This document shows, piece after piece, positions 45,787-55,113 of a stretch of DNA of 64,000 nucleotides. Within the stretch, counting starts at the first letter, position 1. Every line of letters starts with the position of its first letter. The notes beneath the pieces were generated by a model that saw nothing but the letters and a program-made list of their open reading frames with translations, searched no databases and had not been told where the DNA came from. Position numbers and translations under genes: made by a program. The stretch covers positions 97,017 to 161,016 of the forward strand of contig JBGAWK010000001.1 in the NCBI GenBank assembly GCA_044227665.1, in the 5' to 3' direction. This stretch comes from JBGAWK01 sp044227665 (GTDB lineage: Bacteria > Bacteroidota > Bacteroidia > Chitinophagales > JADIYW01).

Positions 45787-48078
45787 ATGAAAATATTCTA
45801 CAAATTTATATTATTTGTATGCTTATATTGTGTAAGCACACAAAATAGTTCTGCTCAAAAAAATATAAAATTAAACATATCACAATTACGTTTATCTGGA
45901 TTGAGTACTGGATGTGATGGTATTGGTGCAGAAGAACCGAGATGGTATTTTACTAATGATAAATCTGGAACAGATTGGTGTGATGAAGAAAGTTCATCCA
46001 GTTCTGGCAATCAAACTTGGGCTAAAAACAATGATATTTTTAATGAAAGCTATATATGTCCTTCGGATATACCAGCCACCATTAGTGTTCGGATGAGGGC
46101 ATGCGAGAATGATGGGGCAAGTTGTTGGACTTTATCTTCGTGTGATGGAGGTCAACACGACCATTCAGAGTCCATTACCACTACTGCTACTAATGGTACG
46201 TATACTAATACCAATGGTTGTGGTTCTTATTTTTATACAGATAACCATGGTGGCTGTGGCGATGCTGATTATGGGTATACTATTCAGATGATAGTTTCAG
46301 GCTCTTGGCAAACCACTAAGAACCAAAATGCTAGCGGTAATATTACTAATACAACTTGTCTAACAGCCATAGATATCACTAGTGGTATAGGAGCTATGCC
46401 TACTAATGATGGCTGGAGAGGTCCCATACGTGGACATATCAAACGGTGTGGCGATATCTACTATAAATTCAACCTTACCACTAATGTGTCTTATTTTGAA
46501 ATAGATATGTTTAATGGTGATGGTGATGTAGATGTTTACTACATGAATACGGATGGAACTTGCGGCTGTGCAGTATCTAATGATGCAGGAATATTTGATT
46601 ATGATTTCAAAGAAAACAGCCCTAAATTGGGATGGTATGTAATTAAATTGAGAAATGGTAGTGACTACGTTGATATAGATTTCCGTACAGGTGGTGGTGT
46701 AACCCGCCCTGGTAATGACAACATATCTTGCGCTACTCTTATTGGTACTGGTGGTACTATAGATGTTTGCGAATCAGGCTCTTTGACGAGCAATAACATT
46801 AATGCTACTGATGAGGACGTGTGTGGTGTAGATGAACCGCAAGAAAATGATAATAGAACTGTATGGTACAAATTTGTAGCTGGAAGTACTATAGGTACTA
46901 ATTTAAAGATAAAGGTTACGAATAATGGTGGCGATAATATGACACCAGATATTGCACTATTTAAGCAAGTGACAACACCAGGTCTCTGTCCCACACTATA
47001 TGGATATAATACAGGATTACAATATCTTGCGGATAATAGTGGCACATATTTAGTGGATAATGATGCGGAGGTAAATATTACCTCTTGTTCAGGAGCATAT
47101 ACCGCAGGTGCCACCTATTTTTTGCAGATAGATGATGAAGGTGGGACAGCGGGTATTGGATATTATGATGGTGATTTTAAGTTGGAATGGTGGGATAATG
47201 GAAAGATAGAGGGACAAAATTATATTTGTAGTGCTGCAGATATGACGGCAGCACCACCCGCCACCTCAGGTGCTTGTTCCTATGGCAGTAATGCCGATGG
47301 TGATGGTATTCTGGAAGTTTCGGAAACGATATCTAGGCTAAACCAGTCCAACTATTGTGCCAATACAGAAGTTGGTGAGCCTGAATTAGGATCTGTAGTA
47401 TGTGTAGATCAAATTGCAAGCACAGTATGGTATAAATTTACTACCGGCACTATTGCTGCTCCTATTACCGTAAGGGTATGGGATGATGGAGATGCAGGTG
47501 GTTCCGATGATATAGATCCCTATTTTTCTGTATATAAATCCTGCGTGGGATGTACTTTTGGTACTAACCTCGTTCAGGTAGGCGAAGCAGGAGGTACGGA
47601 TGTGCTTGGTGGCGCCGAAGCTGATGACTACTCCATCACCTTCAATCCTGCGCCTAGTTCCACCTATTATATACAAGTAGGGGGTTGGGTAGATGGGGCT
47701 CTTTGTGGCAACAGCGAAAAGGGCGATTTCAATGTCTCAGCATCTATGGCGGCTACAGCGCTAAAGGGTGACTACATCTGCGATGCACATATTGCAGGCA
47801 GCACAGGATGGTCGGAGACAGGAGGCACGAATAACGATTTACTGGATTTAGGTGAAACAATGCAAACCACAAGCGTATTCACCAACAAAGGATTCTATTC
47901 GGTAGAAGATGGCTGTGGGCTAGATGAGCCAGATAATAGCGATGGCGATGAAACAGTGTGGTTTAAATTTAAAACCTCAGGCACAGTGGGTTCAGAGATA
48001 GCCGTAAATGTAGATGCTGTAAATGGTTCTGGAGAAGGGGCTGCTTGCCCAGGAGGAGTTGGTACCACCTTTGCTTAG
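45787..48078 (+). CDS. giant T9SS surface protein, N-terminal part (763 aa), ended by in-frame TAG
   Basis: Signal peptide (cleavage near NSSAQ), about 170 residues of unrecognised Cys-rich sequence (SSSGNQTWA; CWTLSSCDGG), then the first four units of a repeat: Cys near the start, CxxxEPE/D, VWYKF, a hydrophobic core and YYIQVDG/GxFxLxI. They resemble pre-peptidase C-terminal (PPC)-like beta-sandwich units. The frame stops at TAG (48076-48078) inside repeat 4 and resumes at the very next codon in the same frame, so this is the 5' third of one larger gene. Whether the TAG is real or a sequencing/assembly error cannot be decided here. Confidence 0.8.
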   Translation: MKIFYKFILFVCLYCVSTQNSSAQKNIKLNISQLRLSGLSTGCDGIGAEEPRWYFTNDKSGTDWCDEESSSSSGNQTWAKNNDIFNESYICPSDIPATISVRMRACENDGASCWTLSSCDGGQHDHSESITTTATNGTYTNTNGCGSYFYTDNHGGCGDADYGYTIQMIVSGSWQTTKNQNASGNITNTTCLTAIDITSGIGAMPTNDGWRGPIRGHIKRCGDIYYKFNLTTNVSYFEIDMFNGDGDVDVYYMNTDGTCGCAVSNDAGIFDYDFKENSPKLGWYVIKLRNGSDYVDIDFRTGGGVTRPGNDNISCATLIGTGGTIDVCESGSLTSNNINATDEDVCGVDEPQENDNRTVWYKFVAGSTIGTNLKIKVTNNGGDNMTPDIALFKQVTTPGLCPTLYGYNTGLQYLADNSGTYLVDNDAEVNITSCSGAYTAGATYFLQIDDEGGTAGIGYYDGDFKLEWWDNGKIEGQNYICSAADMTAAPPATSGACSYGSNADGDGILEVSETISRLNQSNYCANTEVGEPELGSVVCVDQIASTVWYKFTTGTIAAPITVRVWDDGDAGGSDDIDPYFSVYKSCVGCTFGTNLVQVGEAGGTDVLGGAEADDYSITFNPAPSSTYYIQVGGWVDGALCGNSEKGDFNVSASMAATALKGDYICDAHIAGSTGWSETGGTNNDLLDLGETMQTTSVFTNKGFYSVEDGCGLDEPDNSDGDETVWFKFKTSGTVGSEIAVNVDAVNGSGEGAACPGGVGTTFA

Positions 48079-51000
48079 ATGAAAGTTTGGGAATGGACAG
48101 GAACAGGAACAGGTCCTGCTTGTAATGATGCTACACGCTTTGATCCTTTGAAATTGGTAGATATCGGCACGCCTGATTTAGTGGACCAAAGCAAGGAATA
48201 TATAGAGTGTCCGAAAGCAAATACTTGGTATTTTGCACAGTGTGAACTAGGGTTTGGGTCAACTTGTGATAGAGCGAATTTTAATGCTACAATCACCGAC
48301 AATGGCATTCCACAAGCACCTAATGACCGTATCTGTAATGCTACCGTATTGAGTACACCTACCTATACGAATCCACAATCATTGGTGGGAACATATACGA
48401 CACATACACTTATCAACCAAAATAATTTCTGTGCTACAAATACAGGGGAGCCTACACCGAGTTGTTTTGGCACTAATGATCAGTCGGTATGGTATAAACT
48501 ACCTGCCGCCGCTGCTCCAGGGGCTAGCGATATATCTAACCCAGGTAGGAAGGTAGTTATCGTCAACGCTTACAGTCAACATCCGGCAGGTGTCGAAGAT
48601 GAGATAAACCTCCAACTGGCATTATATACCAATAGTAATATGGCTTCTTGCCCTACTAACCCTACAACTGGATTTACACTTACTAGTGATATTCAAGGAA
48701 ATAATTGTGCTTATGTAAGTCCATTAAGTATAGATCCGGATCAAGTTCTTCAATTGAGTGAATATCTTACTGCAGCTTGTCTTACACCAGAGACTGATTA
48801 TTATTTGATGGTGGATGGTGAAGTTCCATTTTATGATGTCCTAACTCAGTATCTGAAAGAGGGCTGGTTTGAGTTTGATGCTTACTATCCCCGTGAAGTT
48901 GGGGACATACCTTGCAATGCTGTGCCTTTCAAATTATTTGGAAATAGTAATGGATTTAATACGGGTTATGACAATGCTGCCGGAGCATTTGGAACAGGCG
49001 ATGCATCAAAGACGGGTTTGACAGACAATCTTTACAATAATTCAAATCTTTGTACTACTTATACGCCGGGTACCGGTGCTAATCAGGAACCGGGAACTAC
49101 ATTTACAACTGGTGATGGCAATGATAATCCGGGATGGGTATATTTCTATGCCCCACCGAGTGGCTCTGTACGTATTACGGCTACTGCCGACCCTCAAGAT
49201 ATCATGAAAGATGGTACTTTTGATAATATTGATTTACAATTGGCTATATATCAAGAAACCACACCTGGTAATTGCTCGATAATACAACCGCCACAGTCTC
49301 CGGTGTCTTCTATCGTGAGTTATAATGTCTTAGATGGCTATGGCGAAGTTATGTATGTAAACTGCCTCACGCCCGGAAGAAAATATTATTTGGAAATAGA
49401 TGGCTCCGCATCTCCTATCACACAAACAAGAGGTATTTTTGACTTAAAAATTGAAGACTACCAACCTAATGCTTATGCGCCTAATGATGAGATGTGTAAT
49501 GCGATTCCTTTTAGTGATTCTTATATAGCGACAAATACGTGGAATAGAATCAATTATAAAGACACTTTATATATTGCAGATACCAAAAACTGGTGTGCCG
49601 ACAACCTCAACGAACCCGGAAGACCTGCTTTAGGCGGTTATAATGAAACAGGGGTGTGGTATAAATTTATAGCACCCCCCTCTGGAAAGATACATATTCT
49701 TGCAGAGAATACAGACTACGGCACATTGAGCAAGCCCTCAGGAGACCCCAACCATATAGACCTATCATTGGCAATCTATAAACTGAATTCTGGCTACTCC
49801 TGTACACAATATGCTATTCCTGAAGCTACTACACTGATTGTTCAGGATTATCAGAATCCACTTGTTACCTCTGGTGTTGCAATTGCGGGAACATCTGTAG
49901 AAGATGAAGAGATGGAAGTTTCATGTCTTATTCCGGGACAAGAATATTACCTTCTAGTATCAGGTAAAAAGTCAGCAGGCATAGGCTCCGACTGGGATTA
50001 TGGTAGATTCAATCTTACTATAACTTCCGACCCTCGCAACCCTGCTTCCTGGAATGGAGCATATAATACGGTGAGTGGTAATCAATACTTACCAGCTACG
50101 ATTAATCCAAGTATAGATACCGTATGTGGTGCTGCTAATTTGGGTACAATGCCTGCGGGTACAACCTGGTATCAACCGTTTACAGACAGAAAAGTACCGA
50201 ATAATTGTAGCTCCAATTTCTATATGTCTCCGACATTTAACAATTTCTGTGCTACCGCTACCAGCGACCCTACACCGGGGTATCAGCAGAGTGTTGTAAA
50301 TGCATTTGGTAGCAATCACCAACCGGTATGGTTTAAGTTTACTACACCAGCAACAGGAGCTTATGACCCATCTATTATTAGTGTAGAAATAGAGGCTATA
50401 TCTGGAGATTGTTCTACTGCGATATTGGATGATTGGTTTGACAATGGATGTTCTCCTAGTGATGAAGTGTATCAAGATTGTATAGACTTAGGCGTTTCTT
50501 TGTGGATGGCTAGTGACGGAACATGCTCAGGACCTTTATATGAAATGGGCAGTGATTATGATCCGGGCTTTTATGATGAGAATGCCACCATACATTGCTT
50601 AGATCCTAATACTACCTATTATATCATGGTGGATGGATCGGCACTAAACAAAGAAGGGAACTTTAATTTAAGGGTGCGTCAGGTAAATCCTGATCCGCGC
50701 CCTTCAAATAATTTTATTTGCAATGCTAAAAAATTAACTACCGGTGCGGCAAGTTCTGCTGCTTCTTTCTGGGGCGGTGGTGCAGCATTTACTTATGAAA
50801 AAGACACAAATATTTGTGCAGATACTAGATTAAATGTGAGTAGTGCTGCGGGAACAGAACCTATTCCCTCAGGATGGGATGTGGTTTCACCTCCTTCAGA
50901 TGCTGCTGATATGACGCATACAGTATGGTATAGCTTTATGACACCTACTGCTGCGGGAGATTATGCTGTACATATAGATGTAAATAGTGATCTTCCTTGG

Positions 51001-53790
51001 CCTTTTGGCGATTTGGTGAATCCAAAAATTGCCGTTTGGGAGTCTCAAGATGGTACTTGTAGTTATTCGCATCCTAATGGTACCAATATGGTAGAAATGG
51101 CAAGCGAGTATGATCCTTTGGCCTTTTGGGGTGAATCTATAGATGTATATTGTTTGAAGCCAAATACATTATATTATGTACAGGTGGGTGGAACACTCAA
51201 TGTATATGGTCAGGAACAAGGATTCTTTGATATTGTGATTAATGACATTCCTCCAATTACTATACCCGCAAATGACAATGTATGTAGTGCATTCAATGTA
51301 GGCACTACTACCAATGCAGGCTCTGTGACTATCTCCTCTACGCCGGGCAATAAGATAGGAAATGCATCTTCTGGTGCCAATAATTATCATAATTATTGCA
51401 CTGATTTAGAGGCTGGAGAACCACAACCAGATGCTTTCACCGCAGATAATACGGTATGGTTTAAGTTCATGACACCTAATGTGGCGGGTAAGAGATATGA
51501 TGTTACTGTCAATGCAAATTCTGATCCTGCTCCTGACCACAATGATGGCATAAATCTACAATTAGCGTTGTATGAGTCCTCAGATGGCACTTGTGATTTT
51601 GCGAAATTTACGGAGTTAGGGTCTGATTTTGATGCATTACTTTGGGACGAAACGCTGTCTGTTACTTGTTTGAAACCTAATATGACCTATTATGTACAAG
51701 TAGATGGCACCAAAGGTTTCTTGGAACTGTTCAGGGCACAGGGTTTTGGGTACTTTGGCTTAGAAGTAGTGACCGATGCCGTATATAATGCACCATCTAA
51801 TGATGATGCATGTAATGCCACCAATTTAGGCACAGTGCCTATTGCAGGCAATATCAATAATGGAACATGGTACTACAACAACTGTGCTACTACCCAAGTG
51901 GGAGAGCCTATAGATATACCTACAGATATCTCAAGCTATGATGTAGATAAATCAGTATGGTTTAGATTTACGGCGGCAAGGGATGCGGATTATACGATAC
52001 AATTAGAATCAGATGCCTTATTAGGTACGGATCCTATAGATTTACAAGTAGCTGTTTTTAGAGCCACAAATGGATGCAGTGACTTCAGTGGATTTGTACA
52101 AGAAGCAGCCGATTATGATGCTGGATTTTTTGATGAAGATCTTACATTGCCTTGTGTAAAATCAGGACAAGAGTATTATGTACAAGTAGATGGTTCTTCA
52201 CTGAATATGGAAGGAAGATTCAAGATTCGCATCTATGATGATGGTGCTGCGACATCAGGCCCTGCCAATGATAATATTTGTAGTCTTACTACGGCTGGGG
52301 CGGCGTTTGCTACCATAGCATTAACCGGGGCAACACAGGGAATTACTAATCAAAATAATATCTGTGCTACTACCGAGGTCGGTGAACCTAATGCACCTGC
52401 GGATGTACAAAAATCTGTATGGTACAGATTCCAAGCTTCAGCGTCAGGACGCTTACGCCTTACTTTACATGATGCAGATGGAGCATTTAGAGGGTTAGAT
52501 CCTGAAATGTATCTCTACGAAGTAGGGCCTACATGGAATTGTAGTTTTGGTTCTTGGACGACTCCGGGTGTAGAGATGGCTAGCGCATACAATCCTATTC
52601 CTGATGTTCCTATTATTTGTCCTAACTGCGGTGACGAAGAAATAGAATATGAGTGCTTCATTCCGGGATGGTGGTATGTCGTTCAAGTGGATGGTACAAC
52701 TGTAGGGGGTGCACAAGGTAAATTTGACCTTACTATAGAAGATTTATTATATCCTTATACAATACCTTCCGGTAATCAACCTGCAAATAATGATATTGCG
52801 AATGCTGTAACTGTAACGGTACAAGATGAGCAATGTGTGGTAACTGATGGTGAAGAAATTCAGGGTAGTGGCTCGTGGCAGACCTATTTGCTCCATAACG
52901 GATCTTTGTGGCGATACATGGTATAAATTTACTGTGCCGGCAATAACGTGTGCTCCAGGCTCGCCTGCGGGAAGTATGCCCGTATATACACCAATAATGG
53001 TTCAAGGTAGCGCACGTTATGATGCTAACCTTGTGGATGATGAAAGTAAACTCCACGTGATAGCTTATAAAGGAACACCTGGAAGTCTTACAGCAATAGG
53101 CTGTGGAACAGCAGGGAAACCTAATTTGACTACGGGAGATCAATTCTTTAACTTTGAAATTAGTGAAGCTCAAGGTACTGTAATATATCTGCAAGTGTTT
53201 GGGGAACAGGCACTAGACTGGGATAAAGACTTCGATTTATGTGTGAGTGAGCGCAAAGGATTCGATGAGTGTATTCATGCAGCACAAGCTCCTCCTATGC
53301 AATATGGCGTAGAGTATTGTTATAATATTAAAGGAGCAACATCAGAACCAGCAAGTAATGGCTATGCAGAATCCTGTCCTTTGACAGGTATTCCGGGTAT
53401 TCCTGATCCGGATTCTGATGCACCTACAGAAAACTCTATCTACTTTAAATTTACTACGGACAATAGTTGTGCTGATTATAGACTGACTTTTAAATATTAC
53501 TTTACGACATATTCAGCATTAAATAACAAAGGAATTTCTTACAGTATTTACAAAGACAATACTCCTTGTGATGGAGCGCCTATAGGCTCCGGCACATTGG
53601 ATTGTCAGTCTTTCTATAATACTTCTATTTCTAGTAATACATACGTGATTACTTATCAAAATAATATGTATCTCACAGTTGCAAGTGGAATTGATACAAG
53701 TGCCACATATTATATTCAGATAGACGGTCCCGGACAAACTTTTGGGAACTTAGACGGCACAATTAAGATTGAGCAAGTTCCTGTATGCTT
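46350..53790 (+). repeat. tandem PPC-like protein repeats, about 14 units
   Basis: Counted by eye in the three consecutive reading frames: each unit of roughly 150-200 residues has a start Cys with N-rich flank (e.g. PNDRIC, ANDNVC, SNDDAC), a second Cys before a GEP/DEP motif, VWYKF/VWFKF, and an end YYVQVDG then GxFxLxI. Units are divergent at protein level, so this is not a simple DNA repeat. The amber codon and frameshift interrupt units 4 and 13. Confidence 0.75.
48079..52926 (+). CDS. giant T9SS surface protein, middle part (1,615 aa)
   Basis: In the same frame as the preceding part and directly after its TAG codon, so ATG 48079 is only a computed start. It contains repeat units 4 (second half) to 13, each with VWYKF-type and YYVQVDG-type signatures, and no other recognised domain. 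The frame closes at 52926 after sequence that ceases to match the repeat, at the point where the next frame picks it up. An extra base in the T run near 52905-52907 is the simplest explanation: dropping one T gives NGSCGDTWYKFTVP, the expected repeat sequence. Surface-exposed adhesin or filament is a guess based on size, repeats and sorting domain. Confidence 0.8.
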   Translation: MKVWEWTGTGTGPACNDATRFDPLKLVDIGTPDLVDQSKEYIECPKANTWYFAQCELGFGSTCDRANFNATITDNGIPQAPNDRICNATVLSTPTYTNPQSLVGTYTTHTLINQNNFCATNTGEPTPSCFGTNDQSVWYKLPAAAAPGASDISNPGRKVVIVNAYSQHPAGVEDEINLQLALYTNSNMASCPTNPTTGFTLTSDIQGNNCAYVSPLSIDPDQVLQLSEYLTAACLTPETDYYLMVDGEVPFYDVLTQYLKEGWFEFDAYYPREVGDIPCNAVPFKLFGNSNGFNTGYDNAAGAFGTGDASKTGLTDNLYNNSNLCTTYTPGTGANQEPGTTFTTGDGNDNPGWVYFYAPPSGSVRITATADPQDIMKDGTFDNIDLQLAIYQETTPGNCSIIQPPQSPVSSIVSYNVLDGYGEVMYVNCLTPGRKYYLEIDGSASPITQTRGIFDLKIEDYQPNAYAPNDEMCNAIPFSDSYIATNTWNRINYKDTLYIADTKNWCADNLNEPGRPALGGYNETGVWYKFIAPPSGKIHILAENTDYGTLSKPSGDPNHIDLSLAIYKLNSGYSCTQYAIPEATTLIVQDYQNPLVTSGVAIAGTSVEDEEMEVSCLIPGQEYYLLVSGKKSAGIGSDWDYGRFNLTITSDPRNPASWNGAYNTVSGNQYLPATINPSIDTVCGAANLGTMPAGTTWYQPFTDRKVPNNCSSNFYMSPTFNNFCATATSDPTPGYQQSVVNAFGSNHQPVWFKFTTPATGAYDPSIISVEIEAISGDCSTAILDDWFDNGCSPSDEVYQDCIDLGVSLWMASDGTCSGPLYEMGSDYDPGFYDENATIHCLDPNTTYYIMVDGSALNKEGNFNLRVRQVNPDPRPSNNFICNAKKLTTGAASSAASFWGGGAAFTYEKDTNICADTRLNVSSAAGTEPIPSGWDVVSPPSDAADMTHTVWYSFMTPTAAGDYAVHIDVNSDLPWPFGDLVNPKIAVWESQDGTCSYSHPNGTNMVEMASEYDPLAFWGESIDVYCLKPNTLYYVQVGGTLNVYGQEQGFFDIVINDIPPITIPANDNVCSAFNVGTTTNAGSVTISSTPGNKIGNASSGANNYHNYCTDLEAGEPQPDAFTADNTVWFKFMTPNVAGKRYDVTVNANSDPAPDHNDGINLQLALYESSDGTCDFAKFTELGSDFDALLWDETLSVTCLKPNMTYYVQVDGTKGFLELFRAQGFGYFGLEVVTDAVYNAPSNDDACNATNLGTVPIAGNINNGTWYYNNCATTQVGEPIDIPTDISSYDVDKSVWFRFTAARDADYTIQLESDALLGTDPIDLQVAVFRATNGCSDFSGFVQEAADYDAGFFDEDLTLPCVKSGQEYYVQVDGSSLNMEGRFKIRIYDDGAATSGPANDNICSLTTAGAAFATIALTGATQGITNQNNICATTEVGEPNAPADVQKSVWYRFQASASGRLRLTLHDADGAFRGLDPEMYLYEVGPTWNCSFGSWTTPGVEMASAYNPIPDVPIICPNCGDEEIEYECFIPGWWYVVQVDGTTVGGAQGKFDLTIEDLLYPYTIPSGNQPANNDIANAVTVTVQDEQCVVTDGEEIQGSGSWQTYLLHNGSLWRYMV

Positions 53791-54970
53791 GCCAATAGTC
53801 ATAGACAGTATGCCGGTAGTATCCATGACACAGTATTATACTTGTGGAGATGGGTGGCGTCATTACTATCATACTGTTGGCTCTCAGAGAAAATATAAGT
53901 TTTCGCTTTATGACAATGGCAATACTTCACTACAAGGTATAGCTAAAATCTATTACACTACAGATCATTATACAGAGTCTATTGGTTGCGAATATGCATC
54001 TCATGTAATGAGAAGATACTGGGATTTTGAAATTACTTCAGGAACTATTGATCCAGCGAAACCTGTGAAAATTAGATTCTATTATTTACCCATAGAAAAA
54101 CAAGAAATAATAGATACCATGATGAGTTTCCAAGCAAATGGCTGTCTTGGTACTGCGGAAGGATTCGAATGGTTTAAGTCTTGTAATGGTATTGCCTTCG
54201 ATTATGCTGCGCATACGAATCCATACTATGTGTACGCATGTTATGGTAGTGGCTTAGCCACAGGGGCTGCTTTCTCCCTTACTACAGTAGATGATGTATC
54301 ATGTAATAATGTAACGTATGTGGAATATCAAGGACTGACTGGTTTCTCAGGAGGTACAGGCGCCACGGGTAATGGCTATGCCCCTACGCCACTACCTATA
54401 GAACTAATATCTTTCACAGGCAGCTATAACGAAGCCAACCATACGAATGATTTACAATGGGCTACAGCTTCAGAATTCAATAATGATTATTTTGTGGTAG
54501 AAAAATCTTTGGATGGTACAATATTCGTTCCAATAGGCACAGTGGATGGTGCAGGAAATAGTAATACAGTATTAAATTATACTTTGATAGATCCTAATCC
54601 TGTCATAGGCAATAACTACTATAGATTAGTACAATATGACTTTGATGGTACAAGCACAACTTCGCCAATAATTAATATCAAAGTTGCAGATCCTGTCCCT
54701 TATCAGGCTACGTATATAGATAGAATATATCCGAACCCTACTAGTGGCAAGTTAAACATTGACATTATCGTATCTGTAGAACAACTTTCTCTCAATATGA
54801 GCGTTACAAATGTAATAGGTCAGCACATGAGAGATGAAGTGTTGAACTTACAGAAGGGCAAGAACACCATAGTGTTGGATGCTTCAGAATATGCCCAAGG
54901 GGTATATTTGATTAACTTAGTAAACAAACTTAAAGATATAAATCTCAAGAGTAAGTTTGTGAAACAATAA
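52847..54970 (+). CDS. giant T9SS surface protein, C-terminal part with sorting domain (707 aa ORF)
   Basis: The annotated ATG at 52847 is probably not used; true coding in this frame starts near 52905. It holds the end of repeat 13 and repeat 14 (SIYFKFTTDN; YYIQIDGPG), a segment around WRHYYHTVGSQRKYKFS, then PLPIELISFTGSYNE...YFVVEKSLDGTIF, a domain common just before sorting signals, and a type A T9SS C-terminal domain (RIYPNPTSGKLNIDI, GVYLINL). So the gene product is exported by T9SS and anchored or released. Followed by a long inverted-repeat terminator. Confidence 0.85.
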   Translation: MVKKFRVVARGRPICSITDLCGDTWYKFTVPAITCAPGSPAGSMPVYTPIMVQGSARYDANLVDDESKLHVIAYKGTPGSLTAIGCGTAGKPNLTTGDQFFNFEISEAQGTVIYLQVFGEQALDWDKDFDLCVSERKGFDECIHAAQAPPMQYGVEYCYNIKGATSEPASNGYAESCPLTGIPGIPDPDSDAPTENSIYFKFTTDNSCADYRLTFKYYFTTYSALNNKGISYSIYKDNTPCDGAPIGSGTLDCQSFYNTSISSNTYVITYQNNMYLTVASGIDTSATYYIQIDGPGQTFGNLDGTIKIEQVPVCLPIVIDSMPVVSMTQYYTCGDGWRHYYHTVGSQRKYKFSLYDNGNTSLQGIAKIYYTTDHYTESIGCEYASHVMRRYWDFEITSGTIDPAKPVKIRFYYLPIEKQEIIDTMMSFQANGCLGTAEGFEWFKSCNGIAFDYAAHTNPYYVYACYGSGLATGAAFSLTTVDDVSCNNVTYVEYQGLTGFSGGTGATGNGYAPTPLPIELISFTGSYNEANHTNDLQWATASEFNNDYFVVEKSLDGTIFVPIGTVDGAGNSNTVLNYTLIDPNPVIGNNYYRLVQYDFDGTSTTSPIINIKVADPVPYQATYIDRIYPNPTSGKLNIDIIVSVEQLSLNMSVTNVIGQHMRDEVLNLQKGKNTIVLDASEYAQGVYLINLVNKLKDINLKSKFVKQ

Positions 54971-54974
54971 TAAC

Positions 54975-55068
54975 ATAGCCGTCATCTTAGAAATGGGTAT
55001 AAAAGCAAAGCATTGCAATCTTTACTTTTATAAAGGGTTTCTTTAACTAAGATGACGGCTATTGTTTT
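54975..55068 (+). terminator. long inverted repeat, terminator of the giant surface-protein gene
   Basis: Perfect 16-bp arms ATAGCCGTCATCTTAG (54975-54990) and CTAAGATGACGGCTAT (55047-55062), followed by TGTTTTT. The 56-nt loop contains a smaller nested hairpin (TATAAAAGCAAAG / CTTTACTTTTATA, one mismatch). Far larger than the other terminators in the window, so a role beyond termination is possible. Confidence 0.7.
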
Positions 55069-55094
55069 TCATAGATTTGAAAAAATAGTATAAC

Positions 55095-55112
55095 TTCGGA
55101 TAAAATTCCGAA
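55095..55112 (+). promoter_or_regulatory. short palindrome just before the arginine deiminase start
   Basis: TTCGGA-N6-TCCGAA, one base before the ATG at 55114. It could be an operator or a hairpin that masks the start; no further support. Confidence 0.25.
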
Positions 55113-55113
55113 T

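Noticed and set aside
45787..54970. Recoded TAG (alternative genetic code)
   Set aside because: Many genes here use TAG as a normal stop (e.g. hflX), so a general reassignment is excluded; only a local event is possible.
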